Positions 35,586-43,568 of a stretch of 64,000 nucleotides of DNA are shown here, piece by piece. The stretch covers positions 219,075-283,074 of the forward strand of contig NZ_PVMZ01000016.1 of NCBI RefSeq assembly GCF_003001815.1, read 5' to 3'. Position numbers and translations under genes: made by a program. Below the pieces are notes generated by a model. That model ran no database searches. It was not told the origin of the DNA and saw only the letters and a program-made list of their open reading frames with translations. This DNA is from Actinoplanes italicus. Lineage in GTDB: Bacteria; Actinomycetota; Actinomycetes; Mycobacteriales; Micromonosporaceae. How positions within the stretch are numbered: position 1 is the stretch's first letter; each line of letters begins with the position of its first letter.

Positions 35586-36152
35586 TCAGAATCCGTAGTC
35601 CTCGATGACCTGCGCCGCCGGGCCGCCGCTCCAGTAGGCGGTGATGACCGACGTGTGACCCGGCCCGGTCAGTCGCGCCACGATCGCCGTGTCACTGCGC
35701 CGAGCCGCGGAGGCCACATATCCGGACCGCGGCTCGGCGTCGACGATGTCCACCCGGGTCGACGAGTAGGCCACGATGATCGCCCCGCCGTCGGCGGTCA
35801 CCCGATACCGCGGCCGGTTGTCCTGGGTGGGTGACGGGCTCGGCGCCACGCTGGCCGGTGCGGCGGTCGTGGGCGTGGCGGACGGTCGACCGGCCGTACG
35901 ACTGGGGGCGGGTCTTTTCGAAGGTCTGGCCTTGGACGGGCTCGCCGAAGGGCTCGGTGGCGCCGTGGTGGGCGGGAGGGTCTCGTCGAGCCCGAAGCGG
36001 ATCTCGGTGTAGCGCCGGTTGACGTCGATCGCCACGGGCGGCTCGTCGGTGAGCGCGGGAGCCACACCGAGCCGCACCCCGAACCAGGAGACGGTGACCG
36101 CCGTGACCGTCACAGCGAGCCATCCAGCGAGATATCTCCAGCTCCGGCGCAT
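35586..36152 (-). CDS. Membrane-anchored protein with Pro/Ser/Thr-rich stalk
   Basis: A 188-residue protein with one N-terminal membrane segment (SWRYLAGWLAVTVTAVTVSWFG), a low-complexity Pro/Ser/Thr/Lys stalk at about residues 55-110 and a small C-terminal domain beginning RYRVTADGGAIIVAYSS. The topology suggests an extracytoplasmic domain held off the membrane. No family recognised. Its start lies 33 bp from the divergent response-regulator start, so an accessory role in that signalling system is plausible. Upstream in-frame starts at 36167 and 36170 are possible. Confidence 0.65.
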   Translation of the reverse strand: MRRSWRYLAGWLAVTVTAVTVSWFGVRLGVAPALTDEPPVAIDVNRRYTEIRFGLDETLPPTTAPPSPSASPSKARPSKRPAPSRTAGRPSATPTTAAPASVAPSPSPTQDNRPRYRVTADGGAIIVAYSSTRVDIVDAEPRSGYVASAARRSDTAIVARLTGPGHTSVITAYWSGGPAAQVIEDYGF

Positions 36153-36185
36153 CGGCACATCATGCATCACCGATACGCTGACGCA

Positions 36186-36875
36186 ATGCCCAATGTCCTG
36201 GTGATCGAGGACGACGTCGACGTCCGTGACGCAATCGGCCGATTACTCACCGCTACCGGCCACGAGGTCCGTCTGTGTGCCACGGCCCTCGACGGGCTGC
36301 GTGAGGTGGCCGCGCGCCCGCCGGACATCGTGGTGCTCGACCTGGGACTTCCCGATCTCGACGGCGCGGCCGTGCTGAGCCGGATCCGGGCCACCTCGCA
36401 CGTGCCGATCGTGGTGGCGACCGCCCGGGAGGCGGAGAGCGAGATGATCCGGCTGCTGCGGGCCGGGGCCGACGACTACGTGGTCAAGCCGTACTCCGCC
36501 GAGCAGATCGAGGCGCGGATCGCGGCCATGCTGCGCCGGGGCCGCGGCGGTGCGCCGGCCGGGCTGACCGTCGGCGGGCTCACGCTCGACCCGATGGCGC
36601 GCACGGCCTCGCTCGACGGGACTCCCCTGCAGCTGTCGCGGCTCGAGTTCGACCTGCTCGCGTACCTGATGGAGAGGGCCGGAAAGGTGGTCACCCGGCG
36701 GCAGCTGCTGACCGACGTGTGGCCCACCGAGAGCCGATCGATGGAGACCGTCGACGTGCACGTGACCTGGCTGCGGCGCAAGCTCGGCGAGCGGGCCGCG
36801 CAGCCCCGCTACCTGCACACCGTCCGTGGTGTGGGTATCCGTCTGTCCGCGCCGGAGCAGCCACTGAACGGCTGA
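36186..36875 (+). CDS. OmpR/PhoB-type response regulator
   Basis: A 229-residue regulator. The receiver domain has the acidic pair EDD (8-10), phosphoacceptor Asp52 (IVVLDLGLPDLDG) and Lys in YVVKPYS near residue 100. The winged-helix output domain has FDLLAYLMERAGKVVTRRQLLTDVW and VDVHVTWLRRKLG...IHTVRG-like VRGVGIRL. No kinase gene is directly downstream, where one is normally expected. The kinase at 31095 is the nearest candidate. Confidence 0.93.
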   Translation: MPNVLVIEDDVDVRDAIGRLLTATGHEVRLCATALDGLREVAARPPDIVVLDLGLPDLDGAAVLSRIRATSHVPIVVATAREAESEMIRLLRAGADDYVVKPYSAEQIEARIAAMLRRGRGGAPAGLTVGGLTLDPMARTASLDGTPLQLSRLEFDLLAYLMERAGKVVTRRQLLTDVWPTESRSMETVDVHVTWLRRKLGERAAQPRYLHTVRGVGIRLSAPEQPLNG

Positions 36876-36883
36876 GGCAGGCC

Positions 36884-36924
36884 GGGGATGTGCGATTTAC
36901 AGTAATTTTTCGCAACTCATCCCC
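36884..36924. other. AT-rich inverted repeat downstream of the response regulator
   Basis: GGGGATG (36884-36890) pairs with CATCCCC (36918-36924), and inside these GCGA pairs with TCGC; the loop is AT-rich with a T5 run. It may terminate the regulator transcript or serve as an operator for the next gene. Confidence 0.4.
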
Positions 36925-36943
36925 CTCACAGTACGGATCGTGA

Positions 36944-39244
36944 ATGCGCCTGTCCCCTCGCCGTATCGCTACGACGACCGCATGCCTTTCTGCTGTCCTC
37001 GCCGGCACAGCCCTCCCCGCCTCCGCCGCCGGCGCGGCCGAAGCTCCGGCATACTCGCTGGCGTCGACCCGCGGATTCACCGCGCTCACGGCCGCCGACT
37101 GTGCGGCCGACGCGAACTGCGTGCTCGCGCCCGCCCCGCGCGGTGGCACCCTCGACGACCACGCCGCGCTCACCCAGGCGATCGCCACGGCCGCGGGCCG
37201 GACCGTCCCGGCCGTGATGGCGGCTGACGGCGTCACCGTGGTCACACCCGCCAGGACCGCCACGGTGCTGCTGACGAGCGGTACCTACCGGGTCACGCGC
37301 GGACTGAAGCTGCCGCCGAACGTCAACCTGCGCGGCGCGGGCATCGGGGCCACCACGATCCTGATGGACCCGACCCTCAACTGGCGCAACTTCTCGTACA
37401 GCTACCTGATCCTGCCGGACGGCGCCAAACAGGCCGGCAGTACCAACCTGGTCGCCGACCTGACCGTCAACGGCAACTGCCGTACCGGCGCCGGGGCCTT
37501 CGACGACGCCACCATGCCCGGCCGGCCCGGCCAGGCGTGCGACTTCAAGGACGCGCTCGGCGCGCACGGCAACACCGGCGGCGGCATCTCGGCGGGCGAC
37601 CGCTGGACCGTCCAGCAGGTGCGTTTCACCAACTTCGAGTACTTCAAGATGTGGGTCAACGAGACCACCGGCGTACGGGTCGTCGACAATCGGTTCGACA
37701 ACCGCGGCGGCGCCGAGTCCGACGGCGAGGACAACATCGGCGGCGGCGGGCGCAACACCGACACCGTGATCGAGGACAACCAGTACGACGCCACGATCAA
37801 CGGCAACGCCTTCGACTTCACCAACGCCAAGGACACCACGGTCCGAAACAATGTGGTGATCACCAGCCCTGCCGTCGCGGCGGCCCGCGGCGTCCCCGAG
37901 TACGGCAACATGTACTTCGAGGCCGTCTACGGTGGATCGGCCACCGGCAACCACCTGCAGGGTTCGCACATCGTGCTCAAGTCGAACTCCGACTACGCGC
38001 ACTCCGGGGCCAACCGCGACGTCACCGAGCCGCGCGGCATCCTCGTCGCCGGCAACACGATCCGTGACTCGTACACCGTCGGCATCGCCGTCGCGTACGA
38101 CGACTACCTCGACGCGGACGGCACCGCGGGCACGGTCGGCGGCTGGGACACCTTCAGCACCAGCACGACCGATCATGTCGTCCGGCCCGGCGGCGCCAAC
38201 GTCATCCGCGACAACGTGATCGAACGTCCGAGGCAGTCGGGCATCCTGGTGTACGGCAGCACGGCCGCCAAGAGCAGCCCGGACACCATCACCGGCAACC
38301 GCGTCGTCAACGCCGGCACGGGCGGATCGGCGTCGTACAACACCGGCGCCGGGTTCTTCGACACCAGCGGCATCGGCCTGTCGGTCGGCAGCAACGACGT
38401 CATCCGGGACAACACCGTCATCGACGACCAGGCGCAACCCACGACCTGGTTCGGTGTGCACCTCGGCGCCCGCAAGACGACCACGAAGCCGATGTACGTG
38501 TCGGCCGGCGGCAACACCTCCACCGGCGTGATCGGCGGACCGCTGCGTACCGTCGCCCTGGCCCCCGAGGCGCCGACTGGCCTCACCGCCGCCGGGTCGA
38601 ACCTGACCTGGCAGGAGTCCTACGTCACCACCAACCCGGTCGCCGGGTACCGGGTGTACCGCAACGGCCTGCAGGTCGCGGATCTGCCGGTCGGCAGCGC
38701 CGTGATCCCCGGCAACCTGATCGGCGCGGACACCGCGTGGACCGTCACCGGATCGTCCAGCAAGGTCGCCAAGGTGACCACGGGCCCCGGATCGTTGCAG
38801 CTCACCGCCCTGAAGGACGGGCAGATCAGCACGTCGAGCAGCGCGGTGGCGGCCACGGCCGGCACCACGTACACGTCGGTCGCGAGCTTCCAGGCGCTCG
38901 GCGCCGGCCGTCAGGTCCGGGCCGGTCTGGCCTTCACCGACGCCACCGGCAAGGTCAGCCGCCTCGGCAGCGCCAATGTCGCCACCGTCGACGGCGCCAC
39001 CGGCTGGATGACCAGCTCGTACTCCGCGGTGGCGCCGGCCGGCACGGTCAGCGTCCAGGCGTTCCTCATGGTCGAGAAGACCGTCACCGGCGAATCGCAC
39101 CTGATCGACCGGATGGGCCTGGTCACCGGCGCGACCACCGAGCAGTGGACGGCACCTGCGGCTCTCTCCGGCACCTACCAGGTCGTCGCCTACCGGGCCG
39201 GTGACGGCGAGCTCTCCCCCGTCACCGAGATCCGCGTTCCCTGA
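36944..39244 (+). CDS. Large secreted right-handed beta-helix protein
   Basis: A 766-residue exported protein. Signal peptide about 1-29. Residues about 95-510 form a parallel beta-helix with repeated N-rich turns (VRVVDNRFDNRGG, DTVIEDNQYDATING, TTVRNNVVITS, NVIRDNVIERPRQSG), as in polygalacturonases, pectate lyases and epimerases. A fibronectin-III-like segment (TGLTAAGSNLTWQES...YRVYRNG) follows at about 545-600, then a ~140-residue beta-sandwich. No catalytic signature of a specific lyase was recognised, so the activity is open; a pectic or alginate-like polysaccharide substrate is inferred. Confidence 0.7.
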   Translation: MRLSPRRIATTTACLSAVLAGTALPASAAGAAEAPAYSLASTRGFTALTAADCAADANCVLAPAPRGGTLDDHAALTQAIATAAGRTVPAVMAADGVTVVTPARTATVLLTSGTYRVTRGLKLPPNVNLRGAGIGATTILMDPTLNWRNFSYSYLILPDGAKQAGSTNLVADLTVNGNCRTGAGAFDDATMPGRPGQACDFKDALGAHGNTGGGISAGDRWTVQQVRFTNFEYFKMWVNETTGVRVVDNRFDNRGGAESDGEDNIGGGGRNTDTVIEDNQYDATINGNAFDFTNAKDTTVRNNVVITSPAVAAARGVPEYGNMYFEAVYGGSATGNHLQGSHIVLKSNSDYAHSGANRDVTEPRGILVAGNTIRDSYTVGIAVAYDDYLDADGTAGTVGGWDTFSTSTTDHVVRPGGANVIRDNVIERPRQSGILVYGSTAAKSSPDTITGNRVVNAGTGGSASYNTGAGFFDTSGIGLSVGSNDVIRDNTVIDDQAQPTTWFGVHLGARKTTTKPMYVSAGGNTSTGVIGGPLRTVALAPEAPTGLTAAGSNLTWQESYVTTNPVAGYRVYRNGLQVADLPVGSAVIPGNLIGADTAWTVTGSSSKVAKVTTGPGSLQLTALKDGQISTSSSAVAATAGTTYTSVASFQALGAGRQVRAGLAFTDATGKVSRLGSANVATVDGATGWMTSSYSAVAPAGTVSVQAFLMVEKTVTGESHLIDRMGLVTGATTEQWTAPAALSGTYQVVAYRAGDGELSPVTEIRVP

Positions 39245-39250
39245 CGCGTC

Positions 39251-39288
39251 CGCTTCCCCGGCCATGACCACTCGTGGCCGGGGAAGCG
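39251..39288 (+). terminator. Terminator after the beta-helix gene
   Basis: CGCTTCCCCGGCCA, 10-nt loop, TGGCCGGGGAAGCG: a 14-bp perfect stem 6 bp past the stop. Confidence 0.85.
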
Positions 39289-39305
39289 CCCGTTAACATG
39301 CGGTC

Positions 39306-39671
39306 ATGGCGTTCCAGGTGAAGCGGGTCCACGACGACGCCGACCCGGCCGACGGGTACCGGATCCTGGTGGACCGGCTCTGGCCGCGTGGCGTCTCCAA
39401 GGAGCGGGCCGCGCTCGACGAGTGGGCCAAGGACGCCGCTCCGAGCACCGGGCTGCGCCAGTGGTTCCACGCACACCCCGACGAGTTCGCCGAGTTCAGC
39501 CGGCGCTATCGGGCCGAGCTCGACGCCAACCCGGAGGCGGTCGCCGCGCTCCGGCAGCGGCTGACCGACCACGGGACGGTCACCCTGCTCCACAGCGTGC
39601 GCGACGCCACCGACAACCACGCCCGGGTCCTGGCCGAGTACGCGACGTCCCACCCCGACATGCTGTCCTGA
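39306..39671 (+). CDS. DUF488 (YeaO-like) family protein
   Basis: A 121-residue cytoplasmic protein of the DUF488/YeaO family, shown by VKRVHDDADPADGYRILVDRLWPRGVSKERAALDEWAKDAAPS and the later VTLLHSVRDATDNHARVLAEY. The biochemical role is unknown; the N-terminal RxxRxWPRG signature is intact. Transcribed alone; ATG 17 bp after the preceding terminator. Confidence 0.9.
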   Translation: MAFQVKRVHDDADPADGYRILVDRLWPRGVSKERAALDEWAKDAAPSTGLRQWFHAHPDEFAEFSRRYRAELDANPEAVAALRQRLTDHGTVTLLHSVRDATDNHARVLAEYATSHPDMLS

Positions 39672-39694
39672 GCTGCGGTCATCGCCCCGGCCGC

Positions 39695-39834
39695 GTGGTG
39701 ATCTGCGGCGCGTATGTGGGTGCAGGTCACCACACAGCCGGGCGTCACGGCTCGCGTGGTGATCTGCGGCGCGCCTGTGGGCGCAGGTCACCACACAGCC
39801 GGGCGTCACGGCTCGCGTGGTGATCTGCGGCGCG
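39695..39834 (+). repeat. Hairpin tandem repeat array 1 (61-bp period)
   Basis: Two complete 39-bp units (39695-39733 and 39756-39794) and an 18-bp partial unit from 39817, separated by identical 22-bp spacers. Each unit starts GTGGTGATCTGCG and ends GCAGGTCACCAC; unit 2 folds into a 13-bp stem with one G-T wobble and a 13-nt loop. It fills the convergent gap between the DUF488 and acyl-CoA dehydrogenase genes. The same family occurs inverted at 52318-52539. Confidence 0.85.
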
Positions 39835-39924
39835 AACTGGCCCAGGAGATCCGGTGCCGGTCAGGGCCGGACGAACACGTCTTCGCGCCTGGTGACCCAA
39901 CCGTCCGCACCGGCGTGGGGTTGC

Positions 39925-41469
39925 TCATCGCAGCAGCGGATCGGTGCGCCACTCCTCGCCGGGCCAGCGTCGCTGGTCGACGTCACCGATGAGGTCGGCG
40001 TAGCCGGCGACGTGGTCGGCGAACTCGGCCATGCCGGGCAGGTGGCGGCGCGGGGCCCGCAGCGCGTTACGAAGCCGCTGCCGCAGCTGGTCCTCGGCCC
40101 ACATGGCGGTGTAGCCATGCATCGCCGACCGGTGCTCGACCTCGCTCGTGACCATCGTGAGCAGGGCCCAGCACGCGAGTTCGCCGACGACGGCGGCGTG
40201 GACGTGCTGGGCGGCGGCGTCGTCGGGCGGGTTGGCGCCGACCTGCTCGACCTGGTCGACGAGCTTGAGCACCGGTGCGGCCGGCCCGGCCCGGTCTATC
40301 AGTCGCGTGAACTCGCCGGGGTTCCGGATGAACGTACTGCCCAGGTAGACCGAGATCGCCTCGGTGGAGCCCTCGAAGATCCGGAACAGCCGGTAGTCGC
40401 GGAAGTGCTGGCCGACGGTGCTGGTGTCGAGGAAGCCCCGGGCGGCCAGCACCTGAAGGGCCGTGTCGATGGCACTCCAGCCGAGTTCGCAGCCGAGGAT
40501 CTTGGCGCAGAAATACCAGGCCTCGGGTACGTCCTCGCCCGCGTCGCGCCATGCCGCGATCCGTGAGATCAGCGTCTGCACGGCGAGGATGCCGGCGCCC
40601 GCCTCGGCCAGCACCTCCCGGATCCGGCCGTTCTCGGCGAGTGGGCCGGTGGCCACCTCGCGTCCCCTGGTGAACCGCTGGGCCAGCTCGAGCGAACGCA
40701 TCGCCGCCCCGGTCGCCATCGCGGCGAGCACCACACGCCCGCCCATGAACGCCGCCTTGGCCGTGACGAGTCCGCCCCCTTCCGCTCCCAGCAGAGCGGA
40801 TCCGGGCACCCGCATGTCACGGAACGTCAGGTCGTACTGCGGCACCGCGCGCAGGCCCAGGGTCAGCATCTCCGGTCCGATCCCGAAGCCGGGGGTGCGG
40901 TTGTCCACCAGGAAGGCGGTGATGCCCAGACGCCGGCCACTCTCGTCCCGGAGCCGGGCGAAGACGTTGACGTATCGGGCGTCCCCACCCAGGGAGATCC
41001 ACTTCTTGGCGCCGTTGATCGTGTAGGAGCCGTCCGGGTGCATGGTGGCGCTGGTGCTCATGGCACGGAGGTGGGAGCCGATCCCCGGCTCGCTGATCGC
41101 ACTGGTGGTCAGCGCCCGCCCCGTGACGAGGCGGGGCAGCACGTCACGTTTGACCTGCTCGGAGGCGGAATGCATGATCGGCGCGAGGCCCAGGGTGTTG
41201 TGCACCCCGCAGAAGACGCCGAGGTTGGCGTCGATCGCGCCGAGCTGGGTGAACACCGTGTTCATGTCGGCGTGCGACAGCGCCTGCCCGCCGTACTCCC
41301 GGGGCACCTGCAGTCCCAGCAGGCCGGCCTCGGCGAAGTCCGAGACCGCCGCCGGGGGCAGCGAACGGCGTTCGTCCATCAGCCGGGAGTTGAGGAAGTT
41401 CTGAGCGTACTCACGCAGGAAAGCCAGCATCCGCGCCGTCGGTGAGGTCTTCGGCCGGTCGGTGTCCAT
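39925..41469 (-). CDS. Acyl-CoA dehydrogenase family protein
   Basis: A 514-residue flavoenzyme of the acyl-CoA dehydrogenase superfamily. Characteristic blocks are LQVPREYGGQALSHADMNTVFTQLG, TTSAISEPGIGSH and INGAKKWISLGGDARYVNVFA (FAD and substrate pocket), and RDYRLFRIFEGSTEAISVYLGS near the C-terminal helix bundle. It is longer than the usual ~390 residues because of a C-terminal extension of about 120. ATG at 41469 follows GGGAG. The usual Glu base is not assignable by eye; the substrate is unknown. No beta-oxidation genes are nearby. Confidence 0.88.
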   Translation of the reverse strand: MDTDRPKTSPTARMLAFLREYAQNFLNSRLMDERRSLPPAAVSDFAEAGLLGLQVPREYGGQALSHADMNTVFTQLGAIDANLGVFCGVHNTLGLAPIMHSASEQVKRDVLPRLVTGRALTTSAISEPGIGSHLRAMSTSATMHPDGSYTINGAKKWISLGGDARYVNVFARLRDESGRRLGITAFLVDNRTPGFGIGPEMLTLGLRAVPQYDLTFRDMRVPGSALLGAEGGGLVTAKAAFMGGRVVLAAMATGAAMRSLELAQRFTRGREVATGPLAENGRIREVLAEAGAGILAVQTLISRIAAWRDAGEDVPEAWYFCAKILGCELGWSAIDTALQVLAARGFLDTSTVGQHFRDYRLFRIFEGSTEAISVYLGSTFIRNPGEFTRLIDRAGPAAPVLKLVDQVEQVGANPPDDAAAQHVHAAVVGELACWALLTMVTSEVEHRSAMHGYTAMWAEDQLRQRLRNALRAPRRHLPGMAEFADHVAGYADLIGDVDQRRWPGEEWRTDPLLR

Positions 41470-41589
41470 GACAAGCTCCCTGTGTGGACTTCCGACCCAT
41501 CGCACGAGACGGATTAAGTCCATCAGTGTTAGTTCGTCAGATTCCGACCGAACCCTACATTGATAGCCACGGTTCCTCAACGGGGTCAC

Positions 41590-42156
41590 TCAGCTACCCT
41601 CAGTGACAGACCAGCTCCCCTCCCGGGCGTGGATCTGCGCGATCAGTTCCGCGGCCAGCGTCTTGATGGTGTCCAGGCCCGGTCGGCCCCACGGTCGCGG
41701 TTCGACGTCGACGACGCAGACTGTGCCTAGTGCGACGCCGGTCCGGTCGATGAGTGGCGCGCCGAGGTACGAGCGGATGCCGATCTCGTCGACCACCGGG
41801 TTGCCGGCGAATCGGGGGTAGTCGCAGACATCGTCGAGCACCAGCGCCTTGCGCCGGACGACGACGTGCGGGCAGTACCCGTGCTCGCGCGTGAACGTAC
41901 GCCCTGCCAGGCCGAGGCGCAGCGCGGCCGGAACCGTCGCGCCGGTGTAGAGGCCGCCGAGGTACTGCCGGTCCTCGTGGATGAAGTTGACCATCGCGAG
42001 GGGCGCCTTCGTGATCTCGCCGGTCCGGCGCGCGAACTCGTCGAGCCGCTGATCCGGGCCGCTGCCCAGGCCGAGCTCACGCAGGCGGCGTAAGCGGTCG
42101 GGTACCTCCGTGTCGACCGGGGTCAGCCGATGGTGTCCGGAAACGTCGTAGAGCAT
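41590..42156 (-). CDS. GAF-domain protein, fifth gene of conservon
   Basis: A 188-residue cytoplasmic protein with one GAF domain (about residues 35-175), shown by FARRTGEITKAPLAMVNFIHEDRQYLGG, REHGYCPHVVVRRKALVLDDV and YLGAPLIDRTGVALGTVCVVD. The Cys in HGYCPHV is typical of this actinomycete GAF group. It lies 19 bp after cvnD and is almost certainly cotranscribed, extending the conservon with a sensory module. Confidence 0.9.
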   Translation of the reverse strand: MLYDVSGHHRLTPVDTEVPDRLRRLRELGLGSGPDQRLDEFARRTGEITKAPLAMVNFIHEDRQYLGGLYTGATVPAALRLGLAGRTFTREHGYCPHVVVRRKALVLDDVCDYPRFAGNPVVDEIGIRSYLGAPLIDRTGVALGTVCVVDVEPRPWGRPGLDTIKTLAAELIAQIHAREGSWSVTEGS

Positions 42157-42175
42157 GCCGGGGGCTCCATTTCGG

Positions 42176-42751
42176 TCATCGTTGCGCTCGTGAGGTGAGG
42201 AGGTGTCGCATCAGATTGATGAGCACGCCGGTGGCCGATCGCCGGTCCCGTGCGTCGCAGAGCACTATCGGGATGTCCGGCTTGAGGTCGAGGGCATCAC
42301 GCAGGTCGTCCGTCTGGTACCGGCATGTGGTGTCGAACTCGTTGACCGCGACCAGGAACCCGATGCCCCGGGACTCGAAGAAGTCGACCGCCGGGAAGCA
42401 GTCCTCCAGCCGGCGGGTGTCGGCGAGCACCACGGCGCCCATGGCCCCGTTGGACAGTTCGTCCCACATGAACCAGAAGCGCTCCTGCCCGGGCGTTCCG
42501 AACAGGTAGAGCACGTGACGGCCGCTGATCGTGATCCGGCCGAAGTCCATCGCGACCGTGGTCGTCGACTTGCGCTCCACCCCGGTCAGCCGGTCGGTGC
42601 CGACACTCGCCGTGGTGAGCAGCTCCTCGGTGTGCAGCGGCTCGATCTCGCTGACCGTACCGACGAAGGTCGTCTTTCCGACGCCGAACCCGCCCGCTAT
42701 CAGGAGCTTGAGCGCGGACGGGAACCCGTCAGAGTCGTCGTTGAAGGGCAT
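42176..42751 (-). CDS. cvnD: Conservon GTPase CvnD
   Basis: A 191-residue small GTPase-like protein. The P-loop GGFGVGKTT is at residues 20-28, a Walker-B/G3 equivalent is LYLFGTPGQERF, and VAVNEFD replaces the NKxD motif. In conservons this ATP/GTP-binding protein works with CvnA, CvnB and CvnC at the membrane in a heterotrimer-like signalling complex. Its start lies 23 bp inside the end of cvnC. Confidence 0.93.
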   Translation of the reverse strand: MPFNDDSDGFPSALKLLIAGGFGVGKTTFVGTVSEIEPLHTEELLTTASVGTDRLTGVERKSTTTVAMDFGRITISGRHVLYLFGTPGQERFWFMWDELSNGAMGAVVLADTRRLEDCFPAVDFFESRGIGFLVAVNEFDTTCRYQTDDLRDALDLKPDIPIVLCDARDRRSATGVLINLMRHLLTSRAQR

Positions 42752-43106
42752 TGAGGATGGTCTCCAGTACCGCGGGGTTCGAGGAATCGGCGATCGGGTC
42801 GGGTGCTCGGGTGTCCACCACGCCCCAGTCCACGAGATCCGACAGCAGGATCTTGGCCACCACCGCGGGCAGCCGCAGTCTCGCCGCGACCTCGGCGACC
42901 GTGGTGACCGTGCCGCAGAGCCCGAGTGCCTGGGCGTGCTCCGGTCCGAGCTGGCCGGGCGGGCGGCGGCCGGTGGCGATCACCATCGACAGCAGCTCCA
43001 TCCTGAGGGTCGGCTCGGTCCGGCCGTTGCTCACCGTGTACGGCCGGATGAGCCGTCCCGCGGCGTCGTCGAACCAGTGATCATGTTCGGTGCCGAGCGA
43101 AGTCAC
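42729..43106 (-). CDS. cvnC: Conservon protein CvnC (DUF742)
   Basis: A 125-residue DUF742 protein with a winged-helix-like core: RLIRPYTVSNGRTEPTLRMELLSMV, then LCGTVTTVAEVAARLRLPAVVAKILLSDLVDWG. GTG at 43106 overlaps the cvnB stop by 4 bp. In conservons CvnC is an accessory that joins the CvnB-CvnD module. There is no clear enzyme motif. Confidence 0.93.
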   Translation of the reverse strand: MTSLGTEHDHWFDDAAGRLIRPYTVSNGRTEPTLRMELLSMVIATGRRPPGQLGPEHAQALGLCGTVTTVAEVAARLRLPAVVAKILLSDLVDWGVVDTRAPDPIADSSNPAVLETILNALQRRL

Positions 43107-43537
43107 CGGCCGTGCACGCCCGGGAGCTCGGTCTCGTGCCGCGCGGGCGTCGACAGGTACGGCCGGACGCTCTTGACCATCTGGGCCATCTCGTAGCCGA
43201 GAACCCCCGGGTCGGCGGTCTTGCCCGCGATGACCGCGAGCACCGCCCCGGATCCGGCAGCCGAGACGAACAGCAGGGCGTCGTCGAGTTCGGCCACCAC
43301 CTGCCGGACGCCGTCGGTGCCTCCGAACCTGGTGCCGGCGCTGCGGGCCAGCGAGAACATCCCGGACGCGACGGCGGCGAGATGGTCCGCGCCGTCGTCG
43401 TCGAGTCCGTGGGCGGCCTTGCGCAGCCCGTCGGAGGACAGCAGCAGCGCGCTCCTCGTACCGGGGACGCGGTCGATCAGGCCGGACAGGAGCCAGACGA
43501 GATCCTGGGACGTACGTGCGATGTCGGTGCTTGACAT
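43103..43537 (-). CDS. cvnB: Conservon roadblock/LC7 protein CvnB
   Basis: A 144-residue roadblock/LC7-domain protein: DLVWLLSGLIDRVPGTRSALLLSSDGLRKAAHGLDDDGADHLAAVASGMFSL and the C-terminal VLGYEMAQMVKSVRPYL. This family usually acts as a GTPase-regulating partner, here of CvnD. ATG at 43537 with GGAAGG upstream is preferred; a start at 43576 overlapping the cvnA stop would add 13 residues. Confidence 0.92.
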   Translation of the reverse strand: MSSTDIARTSQDLVWLLSGLIDRVPGTRSALLLSSDGLRKAAHGLDDDGADHLAAVASGMFSLARSAGTRFGGTDGVRQVVAELDDALLFVSAAGSGAVLAVIAGKTADPGVLGYEMAQMVKSVRPYLSTPARHETELPGVHGR

Positions 43538-43568
43538 GTGAGCCGGGCCTTCCTGGGGACGGGGCGGT

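Noticed and set aside
39695..39834. CRISPR array
   Set aside because: The unit and spacer lengths look CRISPR-like, but spacers are identical within an array and no cas genes are present; treated as a palindromic tandem repeat.
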